The notes: generated from the letters alone by a model not told the origin. 64,000 nt of DNA from Arthrobacter citreus (GCF_038405225.1 NZ_CP151657.1:1426001-1490000); one strand, 5' to 3'. Shown: positions 35,230 to 44,440, counted from the stretch's first letter. Made by a program: numbers and translations.

Positions 35230-35994
35230 ATGGACTCCTTCAATCCACTGCGCGAAGAGGTTCATCGAGTGAAAAATGCAGGCGAAAACCCCGTGGAGCA
35301 CACCTTCGACAAGGGCTACTGGGAACGGCACTGGGAAGAGCTGCGCGAAGCCGGTCAAGAAGCTACGGGGGCGGGACCAGGGAACCCCTACATCGCGCGC
35401 GAAACCGCCGAACTTCCGCCGGGCACGGCGCTGGATGCCGGATGCGGTGAAGGCGTGGAAGCGGAGTGGCTGGCGGCGCAGGGCTGGGATGTTGTCGGAG
35501 CCGATATTTCCGCGGCTGCCCTGTCCGAGGCCTCCGCACGTACTGCGGCCCGTCCCCTGCGGGGCTCGGTGCGTTGGGTCGAAGCCGACCTCACGTCCTG
35601 GGAGCCGGAGCAGCAGTTTGACCTGGTGATGACGAGCTATGCGCACCCGGCCATGCCGCATCTTGAGTTCTACCGGCGGCTGTCGGCCTGGGTCGCCCCG
35701 GGCGGGACCCTGCTCATCGTCGGGCACCTGCACGGCGGATCCCCGGCCAGCGAGCAGGACGGTGCACACGATCAGCACGCGGAGCACCACCGGTCTGCGC
35801 CCCACGCGGACCAGCAGCACAGTGAGCACCCGCCTGTTGAAGCGACCGTCGACCTCGCCTCGATCGTGGCCGGGTTCGACTCCCCCGAATGGACAATCCT
35901 CACCGCGGAAGAGCAGACCCGAACCTTTGAAGCCCCCGGGGGCGGGCACGGCAAGGTGCTGCACGATGTCATCGTGAAAGCTGTGCGGCGCTAG
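35230..35994 (+). CDS. Class I SAM-dependent methyltransferase
   Basis: 254 residues from ATG 35230 (GGAG nearby); alternatives are ATG 35170 (GGAAGGCG before it) and GTG 35269. Motif I is TALDAGCGEGVEAEWLAAQG, motif II at DVVGADISAAALSEA, then VRWVEADLTSWEP and the post-II region FDLVMTSYAHPA. A His-rich loop (about 175-198, HDQHAEHHRS and ADQQHSEH) is inserted after GGTLLIVGHLHGG and is not typical. The substrate is unknown. It is convergent with the monooxygenase operon and ends before the LLM gene stop. Confidence 0.85.
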   Translation: MDSFNPLREEVHRVKNAGENPVEHTFDKGYWERHWEELREAGQEATGAGPGNPYIARETAELPPGTALDAGCGEGVEAEWLAAQGWDVVGADISAAALSEASARTAARPLRGSVRWVEADLTSWEPEQQFDLVMTSYAHPAMPHLEFYRRLSAWVAPGGTLLIVGHLHGGSPASEQDGAHDQHAEHHRSAPHADQQHSEHPPVEATVDLASIVAGFDSPEWTILTAEEQTRTFEAPGGGHGKVLHDVIVKAVRR

Positions 35995-37415
35995 ATGGCG
36001 GGTACCCGCGCTGATTGGACCGAGGCGGCCCCGCCACCGTCCAGATTCCGTCCGCCGCGGTACCGCCGTCCATAGTGGTCCTGCGGCAGCCCCTTATGGC
36101 CGGCACCGAAGATCCGCTCGCGCAGCGTCTCCCCCGCTTCGTATCCTTCCCGCAGCCGGCCGCGCCTTCGCAGTTCCGGAACCACCAGCTCACCGAAGTC
36201 CCGTGCGGTGCCGAAGGAGTGGTACTGGCGCAGGTTGATGCCGTCAATGCCGTCTTCATCCAGCCACCGTTCAATCTCATCCGCCACCACGCTGGGGGTG
36301 CCGGCAACGAAATACCGGCCTTCCCGTCCGCTGCGCACGTTGGCAAGCAGCTGGCCCGCGGTGGTGCCCGGCTCCAGGGTGCGTGCCAGCGGCACGTCCT
36401 GCTTTCCCTCCCGCCGCAGGATGTCAGCAACCGGAGTTTCCGGCGGATACGCTCCTGGGTCAATGGCATAACCGCCGTGGGCCAGGATGCCGTCCACGCT
36501 GGAATGTGCCCGGTAGGTGCGCAGCTTTGCCGCCACCTCATCGTCAGTCCGGCCCACCACCACGCCAGCCTGCACAATGAATCGGATCGCGCCGGGGCTG
36601 CGACCGCGGGCGGCGGCCGCAGCGTCCATGGCAGCGGCATTGGCGCGGAAGTCGGCGGCCGTGCGGCCGCCGGTGAACACGACTTCGGCGTGCTTGCCGG
36701 CAAAGGAGATTCCGGCGGGCGAGCCGGTGGCCTGGAACAGGACCGGTGTGCGCTGCAGTGACGGAGCGGTCAGGTGCGGGCCCGCTACGGAAAAGTTCTC
36801 GCCCCGGTGGTTGATGTAACGGACCCGGTCCGGATCCGAGTAGACACCCGTGCTGCGGTCGGCCAGTACCGCACCGTCATCCCAGGATCCTTCCCAGAGC
36901 TTGTACAGCACCTCCAGGTACTCGTCGGCGATCTCATAGCGCCGGTCATGCGGAATCTCCTCCGCCAGACCGAAGTTGCGGGCGGCGTTGGGCAGGTAGG
37001 AGGTGACGATGTTCCAGCCCATACGCCCGCGGGTGAGATGGTCCAGTGTGCTCATGCGCCGGGCAAAGGCGAACGGTGGTTCGTAGCTGGTGGAGAAGGT
37101 GGCGCCGAACCCAATGTGGCGGGTGAGGGCGGCCATCGCTGGAATGACCGTGAGCGGATCCAGATTCGGGATTTGCAGCCCCTCCCGCAGCGCAGTGGCT
37201 GGCCCGCCGCGGAATACGTCGTAGGCGCCGACGACGTCGGCCAGGAAGATGGCATCGAAGCCCGCTTCCTCGCTCACCTGGGCCAGTTCGATCCAGTAGT
37301 CGATGTCCGCAGTGCGGTGCCGGTTGTTATCCTCGAGCACCCACAGGCCGTGGGTGATGTGGCTGACGCAGGCCATCTCGAACAGGTTGACGATCAGTTT
37401 TTTCGGTTCAGGCAC
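35991..37415 (-). CDS. LLM-class flavin-dependent monooxygenase (NtaA/SnaA/DszA family)
   Basis: 474 residues from GTG 37415 (AAGGGG upstream), one base past the stop of the preceding gene. It matches the FMN-dependent two-component monooxygenases NtaA/SnaA/DszA/SoxA: ANVFE-type start LIVNLFEMACVSHITHGLW, GFDAIFLADV, PNLDPLTVIPAMAALTRHIG and GRMGWNIVTSYLPNAARNFG. These use reduced FMN from a separate reductase to oxidise nitrogen- or sulfur-containing compounds. It is the last gene of a six-gene importer operon under a SAM-sensing riboswitch, which points to an organosulfur substrate. No flavin reductase is in the operon. Confidence 0.92.
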   Translation of the reverse strand: MPEPKKLIVNLFEMACVSHITHGLWVLEDNNRHRTADIDYWIELAQVSEEAGFDAIFLADVVGAYDVFRGGPATALREGLQIPNLDPLTVIPAMAALTRHIGFGATFSTSYEPPFAFARRMSTLDHLTRGRMGWNIVTSYLPNAARNFGLAEEIPHDRRYEIADEYLEVLYKLWEGSWDDGAVLADRSTGVYSDPDRVRYINHRGENFSVAGPHLTAPSLQRTPVLFQATGSPAGISFAGKHAEVVFTGGRTAADFRANAAAMDAAAAARGRSPGAIRFIVQAGVVVGRTDDEVAAKLRTYRAHSSVDGILAHGGYAIDPGAYPPETPVADILRREGKQDVPLARTLEPGTTAGQLLANVRSGREGRYFVAGTPSVVADEIERWLDEDGIDGINLRQYHSFGTARDFGELVVPELRRRGRLREGYEAGETLRERIFGAGHKGLPQDHYGRRYRGGRNLDGGGAASVQSARVPAI

Positions 37416-37416
37416 G

Positions 37417-38646
37417 TTAGGCCCCTTCAGCGGTTGCAGCGATGGCGGTTCGGATCGATGCCGGGGCCTGCCCTGAAACGCCGGATGCGGAACGCCGGGC
37501 GGGCAGCCGGCCGTTGAGGTGGTAATCCCCCAGCTGCCGTGCCCGTTCGGCTGCCGGATTATGCGAGGCGATGGTGCGGGCATTGCGCCAGTGCCGGTCC
37601 AGGCCCAGCCGGGTTCCCACGGCGGAGGCTCCGCCAACCTCGAAGAGCTCGGTAACCGCCCCCAGCACGAGCGGCAGCAGTGTCTGCTGGGTCTTGAAAA
37701 CACCGAGCTGGGCGGCAAGGAACAGCTCTCCGGCCTCCTCGCCGCGCAGCCGGGCGGCAAGGGCGGCATCCAGTTCCGCCGCATTGGAGAGCACTGCTGC
37801 GCGTGCGGTGTGGGAAGCGGCGGAGAGCCGGCCAACGCTGGCCTGCACCAGCTCGCTCTCCCGCGGCGGGTTTTGCCCGGCCTGTGCAAACGTCCGCTGG
37901 CGCGGCCGGACAAAGTCGACGGTGTCGGCCAGCGCCGCTTCCGCGATGCCGGCCACGGTGGCGAGGAGGCAGAGCTGGTAGATGCCGGTGATGTACTGGA
38001 ACCGCTCGGCGTCCGGGCTGAAGGTCTCAATGTCGGCCGGTGCCACCGGCACGTCAGTGAACGTGGTGCTGCCGCTGCCGGTGAGCTGCTGGCCAAAGCC
38101 GTCCCAGTCGTCAGCTGTCGCCACCCCCGGATCACGGGCGTCGACGGTGGCACCCACGTAGTCCCCGCCATCGAGGGCGGAAACATGGATCCAATCCGCG
38201 TAGATGCTGCCGGTGGTGTAGTACTTGCATCCGTTGAGCCGGGCGCCATCCTCCGTGCGGGTGAGCGTGGTGGCGATGTCGGTGGTGTCCCCCCGCTCGG
38301 ACTGAGCGTTCCCGACCAGGGCTCCGCTCCGCAGCCGGTCCCTCCAGCGTGCCTGGGCCTCGGAGTCGCCGTTGAAGAGCAAAGTTTCCACGAAGGCAAT
38401 GTGGCCGCGGAAGAGGTGGGCAATGTTGGAGTCGGCCGCGGCGAGGTCGACGATGTTGCCGAAGAGCTCGGTCAGGGGAATCCGCGGTTCAGCCGTCAGG
38501 CGGCGTGAGCCGAAGCCGATGCGCTGCAGCTCCTCGACGGTGTCGAACGGCAGTGAATGGTCACGTTCGCGGTTGACCGCCTCGGCGCGGGCGGCGGCCC
38601 GGATACGCGCGAAGGCCGGGGAAAAAGAAGGAGTGGGAAGGGTCAT
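37417..38646 (-). CDS. Acyl-CoA dehydrogenase-fold monooxygenase (DszC/SfnB-like)
   Basis: 409 residues. Acyl-CoA dehydrogenase fold but without the catalytic Glu region of CoA dehydrogenases; instead it resembles flavin monooxygenases of the DszC, SfnB and HpaH type. Landmarks are HLFRGHIAFVETLL, GNAQSERGDTTDIATTL and FEVGGASAVGTRLGLDRHWR. Known relatives add oxygen to sulfur (sulfone or sulfoxide formation) using FMNH2. Together with the adjoining LLM enzyme it could oxidise and then cleave a C-S bond. It lies between the ABC ATPase gene (25-bp gap) and the LLM gene (1-bp gap). Confidence 0.85.
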   Translation of the reverse strand: MTLPTPSFSPAFARIRAAARAEAVNRERDHSLPFDTVEELQRIGFGSRRLTAEPRIPLTELFGNIVDLAAADSNIAHLFRGHIAFVETLLFNGDSEAQARWRDRLRSGALVGNAQSERGDTTDIATTLTRTEDGARLNGCKYYTTGSIYADWIHVSALDGGDYVGATVDARDPGVATADDWDGFGQQLTGSGSTTFTDVPVAPADIETFSPDAERFQYITGIYQLCLLATVAGIAEAALADTVDFVRPRQRTFAQAGQNPPRESELVQASVGRLSAASHTARAAVLSNAAELDAALAARLRGEEAGELFLAAQLGVFKTQQTLLPLVLGAVTELFEVGGASAVGTRLGLDRHWRNARTIASHNPAAERARQLGDYHLNGRLPARRSASGVSGQAPASIRTAIAATAEGA

Positions 38647-38671
38647 GCGAAGGTCCTTTCAATGGGGGCTT

Positions 38672-40324
38672 CTACAGCCGGCCGGCCAGGTGCCGCGTCG
38701 GAACGGCCCGGGTGTCCTGTTCGGGGATTGAATCAATGAGCTGGCGCGTGTAGGGATTGGTGCTTTCCGTGAAGATGTGGTCCACGGAGCCGGCATCCAC
38801 CAGGCGGCCGGTGCGCAGCACCGAGATTTCATCGGCAATCTGCCGCACCAGGCTCAAGTCGTGGGAGATGAAGAGATAGGTCAGGCCGGCCTCTTCCTTC
38901 AGGTGGAACAGCAGGTCGATGATGCGGGCCTGAACGGTGACGTCCAGGGCCGAGGTGGGCTCGTCCAGGACCAGGACCTCCGGCGTGAGGATCAAAGCTC
39001 GCGCGATGGCCACGCGCTGGCGCTGGCCGCCGGAGATTTCCCGTGGCCTGCGCTCCAGCAGGGCCTGCGGCAGCCCCACCCGGTCCAGCACCTGGGCCAC
39101 CCGAGCGGCACGTTCGCGCCGGCTTGCGGTGCCATCCGCCGTGCGGTGCAGGCGCAGCGGCTCCTCAACGCTTTGCCCGATGCTGAACTTTGGGTCCAGC
39201 GCCGCCAGCGGGTTCTGATAGACCAGTTGCAGCTGCCGGGCGTGGGGATTTACGGTTCCGGGCGCCGGATCCAGTGTCCGTCCGCCCACCGTCACGGAAC
39301 CGCCGCTGAAGCTTTCCAACCCCGCGAGGACGCGCGCCACCGTGGTCTTTCCCGATCCCGACTCCCCCACCAGGGCATGTGTGGATCCGGCACGGACCGT
39401 GAAGCTCACACCGTCCACTACAGGCGGAGAAACGTCGCCGGCACCGTACCGCTTGACCAGCCCGTGAACGACGACGGCGGAGTCCCGCCGCACTGCCGCG
39501 GGGGCGGTGAGCCCGGGCCGGTATTTGTGCGGACTGAGCGCCGGGGCATCGGCGAACAGCGCCTGCGTGTAGGGATCCTGCGGGCGCTCCAAAATCTCGG
39601 CGGCGGGACCGGATTCCACCACCCGGCCGTGATTCAGGACTGCCAGTGTGTCGCTGCGGTCCGCAGCCAGCGCCAGGTCATGCGTGATGAAGAGGATTGA
39701 CAGGCCGAGGTCGGCCTGCAGCTCACCGAGCAGGTCAAGAATCTTTTTCTGCACGGTGACGTCCAGCGCGGAGGTAGGTTCATCAGCAATCAGCAGCTGC
39801 GGCCGGCCGGCAATCGCGATGGCTATGAGCACACGCTGCAGCTGGCCGCCGGACAACTCATGCGGATAGGACCGGATCCGTTGTTCCGGATTGCGGATGC
39901 CAACCTTTGCGAGCAGGGACGCGGCCTCCGCAGCGATGCAGGCCGCCGGCGTGCCGGTGTGGAGCCGCAGTGCCTGCCCCAGCTGTGCACCGACGGTGTG
40001 CAGGGGGTCCAGGGAGCTGAGCGGATCCTGCGGAATGTAGCCCACCCCGGTGCCGCGCAGCCGCCGCCACTGCCTGCGGTCGAAAAACGTGACGTCTTCC
40101 CCGCCCACCTGCACGGTGCCGGCGGTGATCCGGCCGCTGGCGGGCAGGAGCCCGCCGGCGGCCAGGGCGAGGGTGCTCTTACCGGAGCCGGATTGGCCCA
40201 CCAGGGACAGCGTCTGGCCGCGCTCCAGACGCAGATCCGCTTGGTGGACGACGTTGGCGGCCGACGAGCCCTGTCCGTAGGCGACACTCAGGCCGCGCAG
40301 TTCCAGTGCCGGTGATGTGTTCAT
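38672..40324 (-). CDS. Dipeptide/oligopeptide-type ABC transporter, fused dual ATPase
   Basis: 550 residues, two complete DppD/DppF-type ATPases in one chain. Each has its own Walker A ([16 protein letters not shown] at about 41; GESGSGKTTVARVLAG at about 315), signature (LSGGQLQRVLIAIAIAG; ISGGQRQRVAIARALIL) and Walker B (LLIADEPTSALD; LVLDEPTSALD). It powers the two permeases encoded upstream. It overlaps the DppC-type gene by 4 bases. Confidence 0.94.
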   Translation of the reverse strand: MNTSPALELRGLSVAYGQGSSAANVVHQADLRLERGQTLSLVGQSGSGKSTLALAAGGLLPASGRITAGTVQVGGEDVTFFDRRQWRRLRGTGVGYIPQDPLSSLDPLHTVGAQLGQALRLHTGTPAACIAAEAASLLAKVGIRNPEQRIRSYPHELSGGQLQRVLIAIAIAGRPQLLIADEPTSALDVTVQKKILDLLGELQADLGLSILFITHDLALAADRSDTLAVLNHGRVVESGPAAEILERPQDPYTQALFADAPALSPHKYRPGLTAPAAVRRDSAVVVHGLVKRYGAGDVSPPVVDGVSFTVRAGSTHALVGESGSGKTTVARVLAGLESFSGGSVTVGGRTLDPAPGTVNPHARQLQLVYQNPLAALDPKFSIGQSVEEPLRLHRTADGTASRRERAARVAQVLDRVGLPQALLERRPREISGGQRQRVAIARALILTPEVLVLDEPTSALDVTVQARIIDLLFHLKEEAGLTYLFISHDLSLVRQIADEISVLRTGRLVDAGSVDHIFTESTNPYTRQLIDSIPEQDTRAVPTRHLAGRL

Positions 40325-41193
40325 TCGGATACCTCACGTGTGTCTCGGAAGAGGGCGCTGACGCGGCTGATGGACAGCACCGTTAGGACAATGACCAGGC
40401 CGGGCAGCAGCGTCAGCCAGGGCGATGAAACAATGTACTCGCGGCCTTCCGAGACCAGCAGCCCCCATTCGGGATGCGGCGGCGGGGTGCCGTAGCCCAG
40501 GAAGCTGAGGGCGGCGATCCACAGGATCGCCGAACCGAATTGCAGGGCCGTCATGGAGAGCACAGCGGTGTAGGAGTTGGGCAGCACGTGCCGGAACAGC
40601 ACCGTGGCGGGCCGGGCGCCAAGGTGATGGGCGGCCTCCACGAAGGTCAGGTTCCGCACCGTCAGTACCTCTGAGCGCATCAGGCGGGTAAAAGTGGCCA
40701 CTGAAGCAATGCCGACGGCGATCGCGGCATTCAGGGTGCCGAACCCCAGCGCCACCACCACCATCATGGAGAGCAGCAGCCCGGGAATGGACAGCAGGAC
40801 ATCGACAATGCGGCTGACCACCGTGTCCACCCAGGACCCGAAGTATGCCGCGACGAGTCCCAGCACCGATCCGGCTCCCAGCCCAATGGCCACGGCAATG
40901 AGGGATGCGCCGATGGTTTGGGCGGCTCCGTGAATGACCCGGGCGAGCAGGTCACGGCCGAGGTAGTCGGTGCCAAAAGGATGCGCCGGCGTGGGCGCCA
41001 GCAGGGTGTTTCCCTGGGAGGCCTCCAGCGGATCGAACCGGGTCAGCAGCTGCGGAGCCGCTATGGCTGCCAGCAGGAGCAGCAGGAAGCACAGCGCCAG
41101 CCAGTCTCCCGGCGTCGTCGTCCGGGCTTTATTGAGGATCCGTTCCTTGCGGGTTGACGGCGGGGCAGCCGGTTTTGTCGGTGGCGGAGTCAT
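40321..41193 (-). CDS. ABC transporter permease (DppC type)
   Basis: 290 residues with an N-terminal cytoplasmic stretch, the OppC_N/DppC segment at about 30-80 (FGTDYLGRDLLARVIHGA) and five further membrane helices. The EAA loop is EAAHHLGARPATVLFRHVLP. It pairs with the DppB-type permease. Overlaps both neighbours by 4 bases, consistent with one operon. Confidence 0.93.
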   Translation of the reverse strand: MTPPPTKPAAPPSTRKERILNKARTTTPGDWLALCFLLLLLAAIAAPQLLTRFDPLEASQGNTLLAPTPAHPFGTDYLGRDLLARVIHGAAQTIGASLIAVAIGLGAGSVLGLVAAYFGSWVDTVVSRIVDVLLSIPGLLLSMMVVVALGFGTLNAAIAVGIASVATFTRLMRSEVLTVRNLTFVEAAHHLGARPATVLFRHVLPNSYTAVLSMTALQFGSAILWIAALSFLGYGTPPPHPEWGLLVSEGREYIVSSPWLTLLPGLVIVLTVLSISRVSALFRDTREVSE

Positions 41194-42224
41194 CGGACCA
41201 GAGCCTCCGATGCCGTTGACGGCCGCTCGATTGCCGGCGCAGTGGCAGGCGGAAAACCGGAGGATCGCCGTCTCTCGTTCCGCCGGCGGGCCATCCGCGG
41301 ATCAAGGGCCGGATAGAGCAGATCGGTGAGGAGATTGATGGTGGTGAACACAACGGCCACCAGCATGACCACAGCCTGCACCACCGGGCCGTCCTGGGCC
41401 CGGACGGCCTGCTCCGTCACGAAGCCCAGTCCCGACCGGTTGAACACGGCCTCGGCAATGACTGAACCGGCCAGCAGTTCGCCGACGGTAAGCCCAAACA
41501 GGGTGAGCGCAGGAATCGAGGCATTGCGCAGAACGTGGGAACTGAAGATCCGGCTCTCGGGCACCCCTTTGGCGCGCAGGACGGTGACGAAAGGATCGCC
41601 ATAGGCTTTGCGCAGCCCGCGGATGAGCACCTGGGTGATGGGTGCGCTGACACCGAACGCCAGCGTCACCGCGGGCAGGAGCAGCGACTTGGCGCCCTCA
41701 TCGCGGATGGAGGAGAACCAGCCGAGCTGATAGGCAAACACCTGCAGCAGCAGCAGGCCGGCCAGAAAGCTCGGCGTGGACAGGGACAGCACCGGGAAGG
41801 CGCCGGCCAGCCGGCGGACCGCTTTCCATGGCGCCAGAACGGCGGTGGCGGCAATCAGGAGGGAGAGGGCCAGGGCAAGGACCAGGGCCGCTGCGGCCAG
41901 TGCCACCGTCTCGCCCAGTCCCTGGGTGATCAAATCCGCGACCGGCCTGCCCGTGGCGAGCGAGAAGCCCAGGTCCCCCTGGAACAGGCGGGTCACCGAA
42001 ATCCAAAACTGTTCCAGCGCACTCCGGTCCAGGTTGTAGTAGGCGGTAATGGCAGCAGCCTGTTCCTCCGGAATGGGGTTCAGCGGGTTGTTGATGCGGC
42101 TGCCGATGGGGTCGCCCGGCAGAGCGAAGAGGATGAAGTACACGAAGACGTAGGTCAGCGCGACTACTAGGAGAGACTGCCCGATGCGGGCGGCGATGAA
42201 AGCGGGGCCGGACACGTTCCTCAT
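41190..42224 (-). CDS. ABC transporter permease (DppB type)
   Basis: 344 residues, six membrane helices. The DppB pattern starts with FIAARIGQSLLVVALTYVFV and has FALPGDPIGSRI, and RVLRAKGVPESRIFSSHVLR-type EAA loop. The C-terminus carries about 30 residues of Arg/Ser tail. Overlaps the substrate-binding protein gene and the DppC-type gene by 4 bases each. Confidence 0.93.
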   Translation of the reverse strand: MRNVSGPAFIAARIGQSLLVVALTYVFVYFILFALPGDPIGSRINNPLNPIPEEQAAAITAYYNLDRSALEQFWISVTRLFQGDLGFSLATGRPVADLITQGLGETVALAAAALVLALALSLLIAATAVLAPWKAVRRLAGAFPVLSLSTPSFLAGLLLLQVFAYQLGWFSSIRDEGAKSLLLPAVTLAFGVSAPITQVLIRGLRKAYGDPFVTVLRAKGVPESRIFSSHVLRNASIPALTLFGLTVGELLAGSVIAEAVFNRSGLGFVTEQAVRAQDGPVVQAVVMLVAVVFTTINLLTDLLYPALDPRMARRRNERRRSSGFPPATAPAIERPSTASEALVR

Positions 42225-43861
42225 TTGGTTTCCGTCCAGGTCTCGTAAAAGGACGGGCGCGCCTCCGCACCGAAGGACAACCCGTGGAGGGTGGGCTGCA
42301 GTGCGAAAACCTGGGAGTCATCGAGAATGGGCAGCGCATATGCGGAATCGATGATGTGGTCCTGGATTTTGCCGATGATCCCGCTGCGGACAGCGGTGTC
42401 CGTGGCCGTCAGCTGCTCGGCCAGCAGGGCGTCCAGTACGGCGTCGGGCTGCTGCAGGTTGAAGGCGTTGAGGTACTCGCTGGAATAGTTGACGGTGAGT
42501 CGGATCGGATCCGCTTCCGGCCAGCCGTTGCGGCGTGCGCCCACTGCCGGGTCGGCCAGCACGGTGGAGTAGTTGGCGTAGTCCGTTTCCTTAATCTCCA
42601 GGTTGACGCCCAATTGCTTGAGTTGCCACTGGATCAGCTGGAACAGGGGTTTGGACGTGCTGTCGTAAACGTCAACGTAGGTGAGGATGTGCAGCTTCTC
42701 TCCGTCGCGGGTGCGGAACCCGTCCGCATCCCGTCCGGTCCAGCCGGCGTCGTCCAGCAGTTGGTTGGATTTGTCCGGGTCAAACGCCAGCTTTTCCGAT
42801 TCGTCCTTGTACCCCAGGGACCCGGGAGTGAGGATGCTGGTGGCCTTGTTCCAGTTCTCCGTATAGAGGTCGGAAATGATCTGGTCCCGGTCGATTCCGT
42901 GCTGGAGCGCCTGGCGCACCCGCACATCATCCAGGAACGGCGCGGACTGCCGCAGATCCCAGACGTTGGAGTTGCCCACGCCCTGAACACTGACCACTTC
43001 GAGTCCGGCCGCGGTCAGGGTCTTCTCCTCGCTCGGCTGGATGTAACGGATCAGGTCCGCCTCGCCGGCACGCAGCGAGCCAAGCCGCACGCTGTCTTCG
43101 GTCACCGGAATGATGGTGATGCGGTCCAGATATGCCTCGCCCTGGTTCTCCAGGCCGGGCGGGGCCCATGCATATCCGTCCCGCCGGGCCAAGACGATTT
43201 CCTCGCCGTACTTTTCGGATTCCACAGTGAAGGGGCCGCTGCCGATGATGCCGGTCAACTGGGACTGGGCTTCAATCGGTGCGTTGATCGTTTCATCAGC
43301 GACCAGGCTGGTCCGCCAGAATGACAGCACGTTAAGGAAGGGGGCGTGCGGGGCCGTAAGCTGCACCGTAACGGTCCGGGACGCGTCGTCGGCCGTTACC
43401 GCCGACACTTTGGGGAACCAGTTATTGGCCGGGATGCCCTTTTCGCTGTCCCCCGCGGCCTGCCAGTCCAGATTGCGCTTGACCGCCTGGGCGTCCAGGA
43501 CCTGGCCGTTACTGAAGGTAACGCCCTCCCGGATCACGAACGTGTAAGTGAGTCCGTCATCGCTGACGGTCCATTCCTCGGCGATCCACGGTTTCAGCTC
43601 CAGTGTTTCGGGGTCCCGGTAGATCAACCGGTCCGTGATGTTCTGGATGTAGGCGCTGTCCTGCCAGGTGCCGCTGCTCTGGAGCTGCGTGTTGGAGGAG
43701 AGTTCGGCGTCGAGGTAGACCACCTCGCCACCGTGCTTGTCGCTGGATTCGGAGGCGTTGCCCGGTTGGCTGCAGCCGGATGCGAGGACCGCGGTCAGCA
43801 CGGACAGGATCAGCAGGGGTACAGCGCGGACGGGCACCGGATGTTTGCGGGTGAGTTTCAT
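42221..43861 (-). CDS. ABC transporter substrate-binding lipoprotein (family 5)
   Basis: 546 residues with a signal peptide and a lipobox VLASGC (Cys about 30). The family-5 pattern is intact: IYRDPETLELKPWIAEEW, YTFVIREGVTFSNGQ and a C-terminal lobe to 546. It captures the substrate outside the membrane and delivers it to the DppBC-type permeases. First gene of the operon, with a long leader carrying a SAM-IV-like riboswitch. The true ligand may be a sulfur compound rather than a peptide. Confidence 0.93.
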   Translation of the reverse strand: MKLTRKHPVPVRAVPLLILSVLTAVLASGCSQPGNASESSDKHGGEVVYLDAELSSNTQLQSSGTWQDSAYIQNITDRLIYRDPETLELKPWIAEEWTVSDDGLTYTFVIREGVTFSNGQVLDAQAVKRNLDWQAAGDSEKGIPANNWFPKVSAVTADDASRTVTVQLTAPHAPFLNVLSFWRTSLVADETINAPIEAQSQLTGIIGSGPFTVESEKYGEEIVLARRDGYAWAPPGLENQGEAYLDRITIIPVTEDSVRLGSLRAGEADLIRYIQPSEEKTLTAAGLEVVSVQGVGNSNVWDLRQSAPFLDDVRVRQALQHGIDRDQIISDLYTENWNKATSILTPGSLGYKDESEKLAFDPDKSNQLLDDAGWTGRDADGFRTRDGEKLHILTYVDVYDSTSKPLFQLIQWQLKQLGVNLEIKETDYANYSTVLADPAVGARRNGWPEADPIRLTVNYSSEYLNAFNLQQPDAVLDALLAEQLTATDTAVRSGIIGKIQDHIIDSAYALPILDDSQVFALQPTLHGLSFGAEARPSFYETWTETK

Positions 43862-44170
43862 GGCGCTACTTTCTCGAGGGAGGGGCCGAAAGCAGATTCC
43901 GGCCGGCAGAGACGGGTGGCCCGTGGGCAGGGCAAAGCACGGGTAGGGGAAGGCGCAGGCAGGGAAAAGCGCAGGGCAGGGAAAAGCACGGCGGTGGCGA
44001 AGGTGTGCGGCCGGGCATCGCGGCCGGGCACATCGCAGCCGGGCAGGGGAAGCCGGGCAGGGGAAGCCTAACGGCTTGGTTCGAAACCTAGCTGGTGGAG
44101 CGGGGACATCGATTCATCGGGCGTGCCTCTACGGGTCATGGCGCCCCGGGGGCGCTGCCGGGGCAGCGGA
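43862..44170. other. GC-rich repetitive leader between riboswitch and operon
   Basis: A 300-base stretch with GCCGGGCAGGGGAA duplicated in tandem (44038-44051 and 44052-44065) and similar GGCAGGGAAAAGC repeats near 43968-43995. No gene is evident. It would hold the expression platform that links the riboswitch to the first gene; the exact switching hairpin could not be read. Confidence 0.5.
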
Positions 44171-44289
44171 GACGCCGTACTTGCCGGGCCGGGCAGGTGC
44201 CCGCCGGCCGAATCATCACCTGGAGCACCCCGCTACGACGAGAGGGTTGCTGTCCAGCCGGCCAGGGCCGATGGCTGGAACTCTTGATT
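44171..44289 (-). promoter_or_regulatory. SAM-IV-like riboswitch
   Basis: Read on the minus strand. P1: AATCA (44285-44289) pairs with TGATT (44211-44215). P2: CCAGCC pairs with GGCTGG. The conserved core CAGCAACCCTC, then GGGGTGCTCCAGGTGATGATT, matches the SAM-IV consensus (GGCAACCCTCC, GGGGTGCCCCGGGTGATGACC) at nearly every position. A downstream CGGCAAGTACGG segment (about 44171-44190) fits the extra SAM-IV 3' stem region. It precedes the importer/monooxygenase operon by about 310 bases and would shut it off when SAM is plentiful. Recognised from memory of the consensus; not computed. Confidence 0.8.
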
Positions 44290-44440
44290 GCTGACTCCAT
44301 GCTAGGGCAGGAGGAAGGTTTGTGCGCAGAGGACGTCGTGTGGGGTAAGTCCCCGTCATATGACGCTGTTGCGGCCATATGACGGCACACGCAGGTAACA
44401 CTGCGTAAGGCGCCGGACGGGGTAAAACGGAGCCGGCACG

